Assembly: GCA_009838525.1 (NCBI GenBank)
Contig: VXRJ01000011.1
Coordinates: 1-64,000, forward strand
Reading direction: 5' to 3'
Length of the DNA stretch: 64,000 bases
From: Acidobacteriota bacterium
GTDB lineage: Bacteria > Acidobacteriota > Vicinamibacteria > Vicinamibacterales > UBA8438
Part shown: positions 24,867 to 32,450 of the stretch, one piece after another
Position numbering within the stretch: position 1 is the first letter of the stretch
Layout: the number at the start of each line of letters is the position of its first letter
The notes under the pieces: generated by a model
What the model was told of the DNA's origin: nothing
What the model saw: only the letters and a program-made list of their open reading frames with translations
The model's database searches: none
Program-made: the position numbers and the translations under genes

Positions 24867-25154
24867 ATGCCGGCCACGCCCGTTCGGGTCAAACCCCGTT
24901 CGCGCCCTTGGATCTGGGCGGTCTATCTCTGCCTCTTCGCGGGATCGATCCCTTGGTATCTGCCGGCGGACGAACCCTTGCGCCTGTGGTTCGGCCTGCC
25001 CCACTGGGTGGTGATCTCGCTCGCCGCCTACCTCGGCGTCGCGCTCTTCACGGTGTGGGTGGTACGCAACTGCTGGCCCGAACCGGACTCTGATGTTCCC
25101 GCCGATGCGGCAATCGCACCGGACCGCTCCACGGCTAAGGAGCCGGATCGATGA
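24867..25154 (+). CDS. small two-helix membrane protein (DUF3311-like), symporter partner
   Basis: The 95-residue protein starts at MPATPVRVKPRSRPWIWAVY. It has two hydrophobic segments, about 17-34 and 43-66 (VVISLAAYLGVALFTVWVV). Its tail overlaps the start of the symporter gene by ATGA. Small two-helix proteins of this kind commonly sit directly before SSS-family symporters. Its role could be stabilisation of the carrier. The gene is divergent from the amidohydrolase-like gene, with 85 bases between starts. Confidence 0.75.
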   Translation: MPATPVRVKPRSRPWIWAVYLCLFAGSIPWYLPADEPLRLWFGLPHWVVISLAAYLGVALFTVWVVRNCWPEPDSDVPADAAIAPDRSTAKEPDR

Positions 25155-26620
25155 GCCTCGCGGTCGGCGCGGGCATCGCCGTCGCCCTCTATCTGGCCGT
25201 GCTGATTGCCGTCGGCTGGATTACGCGCCGGCACGGGAAGCAGTCGCGGCTGGGCGATTTCTATCTCGCCGGACGCAATCTTGGCGGCTTCGTCCTGCTG
25301 CTGACCCTGTACGCGACGCAGTACAGCGGCAACACGCTGCTCGGCTATCCCGGCGAGGCGGTCCGGATGGGCTACGCCTGGGTGATGAGCGTCGGCTTCA
25401 TGATGGCGATCATCGTCGCCTACCTGCTGTTCGCGCCACGCCTGCAGGTGATCGCGCGACGCCATCACTTCGTGACCCCGGGGGACTGGATCGCGCACCG
25501 GTTCAATTCGCCGGCGCTCACGTTGCTCGCGAATGTGCTGCTAATCCTCGCCATCTCCAACTACCTGCTCGCGCAGCTCATCGCGATGGGCCACGTCACC
25601 GAGGGACTCTCCGGCGGCGCGGTCCCGTATTGGGCCGGCGTCGTTCTGCTGACCCTCGTCGTGATCATCTACGAGACGGTCGGCGGCATGCGCGCCGTCG
25701 CGTGGACCGACTGCGTGCAGGGCATCATGCTGCTGGTCGGCCTGGTCGGCCTGTTGATCGCGGTCGTGCCGACCCCGGGGCATCTCGCGGGGCTGACGGA
25801 AGCGGTGGCCGCGGCGGCCCCCGAGAAGGCAGCGGTCCCCGGATGGGAGCTCTCGCGTTACTGGTTCTCGACGATCCTGCTGATCGGGTTGTCCGGCGCG
25901 GTCTATCCGCACGCGATTCAACGGATCTACGCGGCTCGCGACGCCGCCACGCTGAAGCGGGCGTTCAGCGTCATGGTCTTCCTGCCCCTGGTGACCACCG
26001 GCGTCATGTTCATGGTGGGGATCCTGGCGATCGCCGAACTCGGGAACGTCGGTGACGCGGATCAGGTAATGCCGACGCTCCTGAACGCCTGGGCGGGAAA
26101 GTCGCTGCTCCTGTACATACTCTGCGTCGTCGTCATCACCGCCGTCGTCGCGGCCGTCATGTCGACCGCGGACTCGGTGCTGCTGAGCCTGTCGTCCATT
26201 CTGGCGAAGGACATCCTCGGGACGACGCTGCTGCGCGGAGCGCCGGAGGCGCAGCTCACACGGATCGGCAAGCGGCTCTCCTGGGCAGTGGTTGCCGTGC
26301 TGGTCACCATTGCCCTTGCGCCCCGCATCACGCTCTGGGGGCTTACCGAAATCAAGATGGAGATCCTGGCGCAGGTCGCCCCGCTCTTCATTCTGGGAGT
26401 CGGCTGGCGGCGCCTGACCACGTCCGCCGCCCTTGCCGGCCTGCTGGCCGGCTGCGCTACCTACGCCGGCCTGCTGCTGACCGGCCGGCCCGAGCCATGG
26501 AACATCCACGCCGGCATCATTGCGCTTGGGGTGAACGTCGCCACGTGCGCCGGCGTAACGTTGGTGCAAGGACAACCCGCCTGGTCGCCGGTGGCCGTGG
26601 GTCCCACCCGGACGCAGTGA
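25151..26620 (+). CDS. sodium:solute symporter (SSS family)
   Basis: The 489-residue protein has about 13 hydrophobic segments. Family marks are RLGDFYLAGRNLGGFVLL, TLYATQYSGNTLLGYPG, VYETVGGMRAV-like IYETVGGMRAVAWTDCVQG, SGAVYPHAIQRIYAA and the Na-site region MSTADSVLLSLSSILAKDI. It carries an organic solute in with Na+; the substrate cannot be fixed, with pantothenate- or acetate-like carriers as the nearest types. It is coupled to the small protein upstream and is followed after one base by the GTG of the glycosyltransferase-like gene. Confidence 0.92.
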   Translation: MSLAVGAGIAVALYLAVLIAVGWITRRHGKQSRLGDFYLAGRNLGGFVLLLTLYATQYSGNTLLGYPGEAVRMGYAWVMSVGFMMAIIVAYLLFAPRLQVIARRHHFVTPGDWIAHRFNSPALTLLANVLLILAISNYLLAQLIAMGHVTEGLSGGAVPYWAGVVLLTLVVIIYETVGGMRAVAWTDCVQGIMLLVGLVGLLIAVVPTPGHLAGLTEAVAAAAPEKAAVPGWELSRYWFSTILLIGLSGAVYPHAIQRIYAARDAATLKRAFSVMVFLPLVTTGVMFMVGILAIAELGNVGDADQVMPTLLNAWAGKSLLLYILCVVVITAVVAAVMSTADSVLLSLSSILAKDILGTTLLRGAPEAQLTRIGKRLSWAVVAVLVTIALAPRITLWGLTEIKMEILAQVAPLFILGVGWRRLTTSAALAGLLAGCATYAGLLLTGRPEPWNIHAGIIALGVNVATCAGVTLVQGQPAWSPVAVGPTRTQ

Positions 26621-26621
26621 T

Positions 26622-28553
26622 GTGAGCCCGCGGGTCGCCCTCGGCGTGGTCGCCATCACCGGTGCGCTGCTTCAGGCCCTGCTCTGGTCGCGCCAGTGGG
26701 TCTATGGCGACCAGTACGCGCTGCTGCTGCCCGCGCTCGACCTTCTCGAGACGGGTGAATGGCCCGCGTTCGCCAAGACCATGAGCGGCAACGGACGGAT
26801 CCCGGGGGCCCTGCTTCCACTCCTGATCGCCGGGCCGCTCGAGGTCTGGCCGGACTACCGGGCGCCCGCGCTCCTCTCCGGCCTGACGCACGTCGCAGCC
26901 GCCGTGCTGCTGGCCGTCTGTGTTGGCCGCGCCCTCGGCGCGCGGTTCGCGGCGGCGTACCTCGCAATCTACTGGCTCTCGCCGTGGCGCCTCTATCACG
27001 CCGGTTTCCTGTGGGAGCCGGCGTACGTCTTCCTGCCGGCCGCGCTGCACCTGTTCTGCGCGTACCGGCTGCGCGAGCGCCCGCACGTCGGCTGGAGCAT
27101 GCTCCTCGGCCTGTTGCTCGCCGCCACGGCGCAACTGCACGCGTCATTCCTCGTCCTCGTGGTCCTGACCGCCATGCTGGTCGCCAGGAAACTGGTCCGG
27201 ATCGACTGGCGCGGCGCTGCTCTCGGTGTCGGCGCGGGCTGCCTGACCCTGGTTCCGACCCTGCAGGCGTTTGTTGCCGGCACGCTGCCGCCGCTCGCGC
27301 CGACCCCGACCGTGGAGTACCCGCGGCTGCTATTGGGTGTACTCAATGGCCTGCGGGGAGCCGGCCGCTTCCTGCGCCTCGCTTCCCTGGACATCGGACG
27401 GCGGCTGCGGGAAGTGGTCTGGTTCGACGCACCGGCCGGGGAGGCGGGCGCAACGCTCGGGACGACGCTCGGATCGGGGCTCGTAACGCTGGTCTGGGCG
27501 GCGGGCCTCGTGACCCTTCCGCTCGTGCTGTATGCGGGGTGGCGCTGGTTCGCGCGCGATCCGTCTTTCGACCCCTCGGACAACCCGCGGCGGGCGGTGG
27601 CGGCCGACTGGTTCCGCGCCTACGCCCTGTGGTGCCTGGCGGCCCTGTGCGGGGCGGCGGCACTCTCGCCCGTGGTGCTCCAGGGCTGGCACGTCGTGAT
27701 CGCGTTCCACGCAGCCTGCCTGCCGGTCGCGGCCTGGCTGAGTGACTCGTTCCGGCGGCGCGACCTTCCCTGGCGCGCCGCCGCGGTGACGTTCGTTGCG
27801 GTCGAAGTGACAGCGGTGCTGCTGCTCGCCTTCGGCCATGAAATGTACCGACCCCGGGCGGGCGAGGAGATCCGGCAGCAAGACTTTCCCGACGCGGTAC
27901 GGCCGCTCATGCCCGACCCGCGGGAAGGGCACGCGCGCCGTGTCCGGCGCGTTGGAAGTTCCGCGGACGCGGAGCTTCTGCGGCGGAAACTCCTAGGAGC
28001 GGAAGATACGGAGCAGGCGAGTCAGCGGATCGTAGAGCCGATCGACGACGCGCTCCTTCAGGGGGATGATCGCGTTGTCGGTGATCGTGATCTCCTCCGG
28101 GCAGACCTTCGTGCAGCACTTGGTGATGTTGCAGTAGCCGACGCCGAAGGCGTTCGCCAGATCGTCGGCCCGATCCTCGGTGTCAAGCGGATTCATCTCG
28201 AGCGCCGCGGTGTGGACGAAGAACCTCGGGCCGATGAACTCATGGTGCAGCCGGTGGTCGCGCAGGACGTGGCAGACGTCCTGGCAGAGGAAGCACTCGA
28301 TGCACTTCCGGAACTCCTGCACGCGCTCGGCGTCGGACTGCGCCATCCGCCAGGTGCCGTCGTCGGCGTCGGGCGGGCGCGGCCGGAACGGCTTGATCCG
28401 TTTCTTGACGTCGTAGTTCCACGAAACGTCGGTAACCAGATCGCGGACCGCCGGGAACGCCTTCATCGGCTCGATCGTCACCGGCTCGTCCAGATTGAGG
28501 CTGCTGAGGCGCGTCATGCACATCAGCTTCGGATTGCCGTTCACCTCGGCTGA
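26622..28553 (+). CDS. GT-C-like membrane glycosyltransferase with a run-on 3' end
   Basis: The frame starts at GTG one base after the symporter stop and encodes about ten membrane helices over residues 1-420. The first outer loop reads WVYGDQYALLLPALDLLETG, with an acidic residue where GT-C enzymes of the ArnT/PMT type place the catalytic Asp; NGRIPGALLP and YWLSPWRLYHAG follow. Such enzymes use polyprenyl-phosphate sugars. Believable protein ends near 27950 (FGHEMYRPRAGEEIRQQ...). After that the frame enters a repeat and then the antisense of sdhB until a stop at 28553, so the native stop has probably been lost. The 643-residue length should not be trusted. Confidence 0.7.
   Translation: MSPRVALGVVAITGALLQALLWSRQWVYGDQYALLLPALDLLETGEWPAFAKTMSGNGRIPGALLPLLIAGPLEVWPDYRAPALLSGLTHVAAAVLLAVCVGRALGARFAAAYLAIYWLSPWRLYHAGFLWEPAYVFLPAALHLFCAYRLRERPHVGWSMLLGLLLAATAQLHASFLVLVVLTAMLVARKLVRIDWRGAALGVGAGCLTLVPTLQAFVAGTLPPLAPTPTVEYPRLLLGVLNGLRGAGRFLRLASLDIGRRLREVVWFDAPAGEAGATLGTTLGSGLVTLVWAAGLVTLPLVLYAGWRWFARDPSFDPSDNPRRAVAADWFRAYALWCLAALCGAAALSPVVLQGWHVVIAFHAACLPVAAWLSDSFRRRDLPWRAAAVTFVAVEVTAVLLLAFGHEMYRPRAGEEIRQQDFPDAVRPLMPDPREGHARRVRRVGSSADAELLRRKLLGAEDTEQASQRIVEPIDDALLQGDDRVVGDRDLLRADLRAALGDVAVADAEGVRQIVGPILGVKRIHLERRGVDEEPRADELMVQPVVAQDVADVLAEEALDALPELLHALGVGLRHPPGAVVGVGRARPERLDPFLDVVVPRNVGNQIADRRERLHRLDRHRLVQIEAAEARHAHQLRIAVHLG
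27947..27998 (+). repeat. dispersed palindromic repeat, copy A
   Basis: The segment begins GCGCGTTGGAAGTTCC and continues through GGAGCTTCTGCGGCGG to AACTCC. It aligns over about 52 bp with copies near 32182 (same strand) and 36562-36609 (opposite strand), with roughly 75-80 percent identity by eye. It lies at the junction between the run-on glycosyltransferase frame and the sdhB stop. Confidence 0.7.
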
Positions 28554-28733
28554 GCAACTCCCGCACTTGCCTGCCTTGCAGTTCCACCGGACCGCCAGAT
28601 CGTTGGCGGACTCCGCCTGCACCTGGTGGACCGCATCGAGCACCACCATTCCCTCGGACACTTCGGTGGTGTAGTCCTCGTACGCACCGCCGTCCGGGCC
28701 ACCTCGCCAGATCCTGAACGTTGCGCTTGCCAT
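27993..28733 (-). CDS. sdhB: succinate dehydrogenase iron-sulfur subunit
   Basis: The 246-residue protein starts at MASATFRIWRGG, 10 bases after sdhA. Cluster ligands are all present: the [2Fe-2S] set in NCKAGKCGSCSAEV with a later Cys in LMCMTRL, then CIECFLCQDVC and CNITKCCTKVCPE for the [4Fe-4S] and [3Fe-4S] clusters. It passes electrons from SdhA to the membrane quinone site. It is the last gene of sdhC-A-B. Its 3' half overlaps the run-on frame from the opposite strand, and the stop lies in repeat copy A. Confidence 0.95.
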   Translation of the reverse strand: MASATFRIWRGGPDGGAYEDYTTEVSEGMVVLDAVHQVQAESANDLAVRWNCKAGKCGSCSAEVNGNPKLMCMTRLSSLNLDEPVTIEPMKAFPAVRDLVTDVSWNYDVKKRIKPFRPRPPDADDGTWRMAQSDAERVQEFRKCIECFLCQDVCHVLRDHRLHHEFIGPRFFVHTAALEMNPLDTEDRADDLANAFGVGYCNITKCCTKVCPEEITITDNAIIPLKERVVDRLYDPLTRLLRIFRS

Positions 28734-28743
28734 CTCGCCCCCG

Positions 28744-30561
28744 TCAGCTCTTCTGGTTCTCGTCAATGATCCGCTGCAGGTTGTCGGGGAGCGGCGGAAG
28801 CGACTCGCGCCGCACGTCCATGGCGCCGTCCTCGCCCCGCCGGATGACCAGGGAGGTCTTGCCCCAGGCCTCGTCCTTCTCGAGGTAGTCCTCGCGGAAA
28901 TGAGCGCCCCGGCTCTCCTGCCGTTCGATGGCGGAGCGGGTCACGGCTTCCGAAACCACCATCAGGTTGCGGAGGTCGAGCGCGGTGTGCCAGCCGGCGT
29001 TGTACTCCCGGTTCCCCGGCGCCTCGACGCGCTTCACGCGCTCCTGCAACCGCAGCAGGCTGTCGAGCGCGGCGCGGAGCTCGGCGTCGTTCCTGACGAT
29101 TCCCACCTGGCTTTGCATCAGATCCTGCAACTCGTACTGCAGTTGGTACGGCGCCTCGCCGCTCCCCTGCCGCTCCAGCGGCTCCAGCGCCATCTGCGCC
29201 GCCCGCTCCGCCTCCGCGTCGTCCACTCGCCCCTGCCCTTGCTCCTTCGCAAGGGCCGCAGCGTATTCGCCGGCGCGCTTCCCGAAGACCAGCAGGTCGG
29301 AGAGCGAGTTGCCCCCCAACCGGTTGGCGCCGTTCAGGCCCGCCGCCACTTCGCCGGCGGCGAACAGTCCCGGCACCGCAGACATCTGCGAATCGGCGTC
29401 GACGCGCACGCCGCCCATGACGTAGTGCGTCGTCGGCCCCACTTCCATCGGCGTTTCGGTGATGTCGATGCCGGCAAGCTGCTTGAACTGGTGGTACATG
29501 CTCGGCAGCTTCTTGCGGATGTGCTCGGCGCCGTTCGGCAGCTTTTCCTTGATCCAGGCGATGTCGAGAAAGACGCCGCCGTGCGGGCTGCCGCGTCCTT
29601 CCTTGATCTCGCGGACGATGCAGCGCGCCACATGGTCGCGCGTCAGCAGCTCGGGCGGCCGGCGCGCCTCCTTGTCGCCCTGCGTGTAGCGCCAGCCTTC
29701 CTCCTCATCGTGGGCCGTCTGGTGCTTGTAGAGATCGGGGATGTCGTCGAACATGAAGCGGCGACCCTCGCTGTTACGCAGCACGCCCCCTTCGCCGCGA
29801 ACGCCTTCGGTCACCAGAATGCCCTTGACCGACGGCGGCCAGACCATCCCGGTCGGATGGAACTGGACGAACTCCATGTCCATCAGCTCGGCGCCGGCAC
29901 GGTAGGCAAGCGCCTGCCCGTCGCCGGTGTACTCCCAACTGTTGGACGTCACCTTGAACGCCCGCCCGATGCCGCCCGACGCCAGCACGATCGCCTTCGC
30001 CCTGAAGAGCAGGAAGCGGCCCCGCTCGCGGTCGTAGGCGAACGCGGCGGCGACGCGGTCGCCATCCTTCAGCAGCTCGACGACCGTGCACTCCATGTGC
30101 ACGTCGATCCCCTGGTGGACGCCGTGGTCCTGCAGGGTCCGGATCATCTCCAGCCCGGTCCGGTCGCCGACGTGCGCGAGGCGAGGGTAACGATGGCCTC
30201 CGAAGTTCCGCTGCAGGATCCGCCCGTCCGTGGTCCGGTCGAAGACCGCGCCCCACGCTTCGAGCTCGCGCACCCGGTCGGGCGCCTCCCGGGCGTGGAT
30301 CTCCGCCATCCGCCAGTTGTTCAGATACTGCCCGCCCCGCATCGTGTCGGCGAAGTGGGTCTCCCACGAGTCGCGGTCGTCCACGTTCGCCAGCGCCGCC
30401 GCCATCCCCCCTTCGGCCATCACGGTGTGCGCCTTGCCGAGGAGCGACTTGCAGACCAGACCAACCGACACGCCGGCGGCGGACGCTTCGATCGCCGCGC
30501 GGAGGCCAGCGCCGCCGGCGCCGATTACGAGGACGTCATGTTCGAATGTCTGGTAATCCAT
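28744..30561 (-). CDS. sdhA: succinate dehydrogenase flavoprotein subunit
   Basis: The 605-residue protein has the FAD-binding GAGGAGLRAAIEASAAG, the FAD-linking His region NFGGHRYPR, the substrate loop HPTGMVWPPSVKG with LVTEGVRGEGG, the active-site region HYVMGGVRVDADSQ, GLNGANRLGGNSLSDLLVFG, and a C-terminal domain with RGAHFREDY. It oxidises succinate in the cytoplasm, or reduces fumarate when run in reverse. It lies between the membrane anchor gene (16 bases upstream) and sdhB (10 bases downstream) in one operon. Confidence 0.96.
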   Translation of the reverse strand: MDYQTFEHDVLVIGAGGAGLRAAIEASAAGVSVGLVCKSLLGKAHTVMAEGGMAAALANVDDRDSWETHFADTMRGGQYLNNWRMAEIHAREAPDRVRELEAWGAVFDRTTDGRILQRNFGGHRYPRLAHVGDRTGLEMIRTLQDHGVHQGIDVHMECTVVELLKDGDRVAAAFAYDRERGRFLLFRAKAIVLASGGIGRAFKVTSNSWEYTGDGQALAYRAGAELMDMEFVQFHPTGMVWPPSVKGILVTEGVRGEGGVLRNSEGRRFMFDDIPDLYKHQTAHDEEEGWRYTQGDKEARRPPELLTRDHVARCIVREIKEGRGSPHGGVFLDIAWIKEKLPNGAEHIRKKLPSMYHQFKQLAGIDITETPMEVGPTTHYVMGGVRVDADSQMSAVPGLFAAGEVAAGLNGANRLGGNSLSDLLVFGKRAGEYAAALAKEQGQGRVDDAEAERAAQMALEPLERQGSGEAPYQLQYELQDLMQSQVGIVRNDAELRAALDSLLRLQERVKRVEAPGNREYNAGWHTALDLRNLMVVSEAVTRSAIERQESRGAHFREDYLEKDEAWGKTSLVIRRGEDGAMDVRRESLPPLPDNLQRIIDENQKS

Positions 30562-30577
30562 CGGGCGGGTCGCAGAA

Positions 30578-31378
30578 TCAGATCAAACGCAGGTCGGTCC
30601 AGATCCCCATCGAGCAGAGTCGCACGTAGATGTCGGAGAAGCCGACCCAGACGAGGCTCATCCAGGCAAAAAGCATGTGGCGGCGGTTGAAGCAACCGAC
30701 GCAGTCGTACGTCATCTTCTGCACCGGACTGGCCGAGATGCAGTCGTGCCGCCCGCCGACGAGGTGGCGCAGCGAGTGGCAGCCGAACGTATAGCTGCCA
30801 AGAAGGATCACGTTGAGAGCCAGCACGAGGGTGCCGACTCCTAGGCCGAACGTCGTGCCGCCCGCGCCGTCGTCGAACCAGAGCGCGTTCCAGACGTCGT
30901 AGCTCAGGAAGACGAGAAAGGCGAGAGCCAGGTAAAGGAAATAGCGGTGGACGTTCTGCAGGATCAGCGGGAACGAGTTCTCGCCCCGGAACGCGTTGCG
31001 CGGCTCACCGACCGCGCACGAAGGCGGGTCGGCCCAGAACGCCTTGTAGTACGCGCCACGATAGTAGTAGCAGGTGAGCCGGAAGCCGGCCGGCGCCCAG
31101 AGGATGAGGAGAGCTGGCGAGAAAGGCAGCCACATCGGCCACCAGCCGGGCCGCGGCCCGAACAGGCTATGCGGCGAATCGCCGAAGATCTCGGGCGAGT
31201 ACATCGGCGAGAGGTAGCCTTCGTAGGTGTAGTACGCGCCCTGTAACGCGGCCCACGTGGAGTAGACGAGGAACGCGGCAAGTCCCACGAAGACGGCCGC
31301 GGGCTGCAGCCACCATGCGTCGCGCCGCGAGGTTTCCCCGAACCCCCGCACCGGTATCGCAATCTGTACCCGATCCAT
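30578..31378 (-). CDS. sdhC: succinate dehydrogenase single-subunit membrane anchor (SdhC-like)
   Basis: The 266-residue protein starts at MDRVQIAIPVRGFGETSRRD, after GGAGCAGCAG. It has about five hydrophobic segments (WLQPAAVFVGLAAFLVYSTW, WMWLPFSPALLILWAP-like, LYLALAFLVFLSYDVW, LGVGTLVLALNVILLG, MLFAWMSLVWVGFSDIY). Histidines in NVHRYF and CHSLRHLVGGRHD could bind haem. It is about twice the size of classic SdhC, and no SdhD gene follows, so one protein probably forms the whole quinone-reducing anchor. It is the first gene of the sdh operon and divergent from peroxiredoxin. Confidence 0.88.
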   Translation of the reverse strand: MDRVQIAIPVRGFGETSRRDAWWLQPAAVFVGLAAFLVYSTWAALQGAYYTYEGYLSPMYSPEIFGDSPHSLFGPRPGWWPMWLPFSPALLILWAPAGFRLTCYYYRGAYYKAFWADPPSCAVGEPRNAFRGENSFPLILQNVHRYFLYLALAFLVFLSYDVWNALWFDDGAGGTTFGLGVGTLVLALNVILLGSYTFGCHSLRHLVGGRHDCISASPVQKMTYDCVGCFNRRHMLFAWMSLVWVGFSDIYVRLCSMGIWTDLRLI

Positions 31379-31450
31379 CTGCTGCTCCACTCGTCCCCGG
31401 GAAGGCGGGCCTGAACGCGGCCCAGTGCCACCGGAACCGTGCATAGAATA

Positions 31451-31463
31451 TCACCTGAGGTGA
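31451..31463. promoter_or_regulatory. perfect palindrome between divergent sdh and peroxiredoxin genes
   Basis: TCACCT-G-AGGTGA is an exact 13-base inverted repeat in the 123-base gap. On the plus strand it sits just before TATAGA (31467-31472), a possible -10 for the peroxiredoxin gene. On the minus strand ATATTC-type bases lie next to it. It could be an operator for both genes. The binding protein is unknown. Confidence 0.5.
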
Positions 31464-31501
31464 CGGTATAGACTTTGGGCGTCGCAACGGAGGGAACCAG
31501 C

Positions 31502-32161
31502 ATGTCACTCAGAATCAACGACATCGCACCCGATTTCACAGCGGATACGACACAGGGACCGATCAGCTTCCACGAGTGGATCGGCGATGGCTGGGCGGTC
31601 CTGTTCTCCCACCCGAAGGACTTCACGCCGGTCTGCACGACGGAGCTGGGAACCATGGCGGGGCTGGTCGACGAATTCGCCCGGCGGAACTGCAAGGTGC
31701 TCGGCATCAGCGTCGACGGGGTGAGCGATCACGCGAAGTGGTCGCAGGACATCGAGTCGTTGAGCGGCAACGCGATCAACTATCCGCTGGTGGGCGACCC
31801 GACGCTTGCCGTCGTCAAGCAGTACGACATGCTGCCGGCCGATGCGGGCGACACGTCGGTCGGACGGACACCGGCCGACAACGCCACGGCCCGGTCCGTC
31901 TTCGTGATCGGTCCCGACAAGCGGATCAAGGCAACGCTCACCTACCCGATGAGCACCGGGCGGAACTTCGACGAGATCCTTCGCCTGGTCGATTCGTGCC
32001 AGCTTACGGCCCAGAAGAAAGTGGCGACCCCCGCCAACTGGAAGCAGGGGAACGATGTCATCATCCTGCCGGCGGTGAGCGACGACGACGCGAAGGCCGC
32101 ATACCCTGACGGATGGCAGCGGCCGCTGCCGTACATGCGGGTCGTGCCGCAACCGAAGTAG
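31502..32161 (+). CDS. 1-Cys peroxiredoxin (Prx6 type)
   Basis: The 219-residue protein starts at MSLRINDIAPDFTADTTQG, after GGAGGGAACCAG. The peroxidatic Cys45 is in PKDFTPVCTTELGTM. The Prx6-type C-terminal arm is present (LTYPMSTGRNFDEILRLVDS...ATPANWKQGNDVIILP...PYMRVVPQPK). A second Cys in VDSCQLT occupies a position common in this group. It reduces hydrogen peroxide or lipid peroxides in the cytoplasm. It is divergent from sdh, whose flavin is a major source of superoxide and peroxide, so shared control is plausible. Confidence 0.95.
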   Translation: MSLRINDIAPDFTADTTQGPISFHEWIGDGWAVLFSHPKDFTPVCTTELGTMAGLVDEFARRNCKVLGISVDGVSDHAKWSQDIESLSGNAINYPLVGDPTLAVVKQYDMLPADAGDTSVGRTPADNATARSVFVIGPDKRIKATLTYPMSTGRNFDEILRLVDSCQLTAQKKVATPANWKQGNDVIILPAVSDDDAKAAYPDGWQRPLPYMRVVPQPK

Positions 32162-32164
32162 CCG

Positions 32165-32233
32165 TCGGCGCGCCTTTGCGGGCGCGTTGGAAGTTTCGCT
32201 GGCGCCAGACTTCTACGGAGCAAGCTCCTTGGC
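32165..32233 (+). repeat. dispersed palindromic repeat, copy B, with hairpin
   Basis: Directly after the peroxiredoxin stop a GGCGCGCC...GGGCGCG stem is followed by GCGCGTTGGAAGTTTCGC and GACTTCTACGGAGC. This is the same element as copies A and C. It fills the gap between the convergent peroxiredoxin gene and the small 69-residue gene, and could act as a bidirectional terminator. Confidence 0.7.
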
Positions 32234-32240
32234 AGCCCGG

Positions 32241-32450
32241 TCAGTGGATGACCGTGTCGTCGCCCATATCCTCCAATAACTCGAGGTGGATGGTCTCCAG
32301 GGAGCGGACGGCCTGGATCGCCAGATCCATCGCCTCCAGGCCGGTACACTCGGTCCTCTCCGCCCGGAGGCGCCTGCGAGTCGCGCGCAGGGTGCGCAGC
32401 ACCTGCGCCCGATCGAAGCGTTGACCCGCGCAGTGGTCACAGAATGCCAT
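32241..32450 (-). CDS. small protein with CxxC motif, coupled to P5C dehydrogenase
   Basis: The 69-residue protein MAFCDHCAGQRFDRAQVLRT... starts within the stop codon of the upstream dehydrogenase (TAATG), a strong sign of translational coupling. The N-terminal CDHC could bind zinc or iron. The rest is helical and acidic at the end (ELLEDMGDDTVIH). No family is recognised. Its coupling suggests it serves or regulates the proline-catabolism enzyme. Confidence 0.6.
   Translation of the reverse strand: MAFCDHCAGQRFDRAQVLRTLRATRRRLRAERTECTGLEAMDLAIQAVRSLETIHLELLEDMGDDTVIH

Noticed and set aside
28900-30690. 596-codon plus-strand frame over sdhA
   Set aside because: Antisense of a complete SdhA; no independent evidence.
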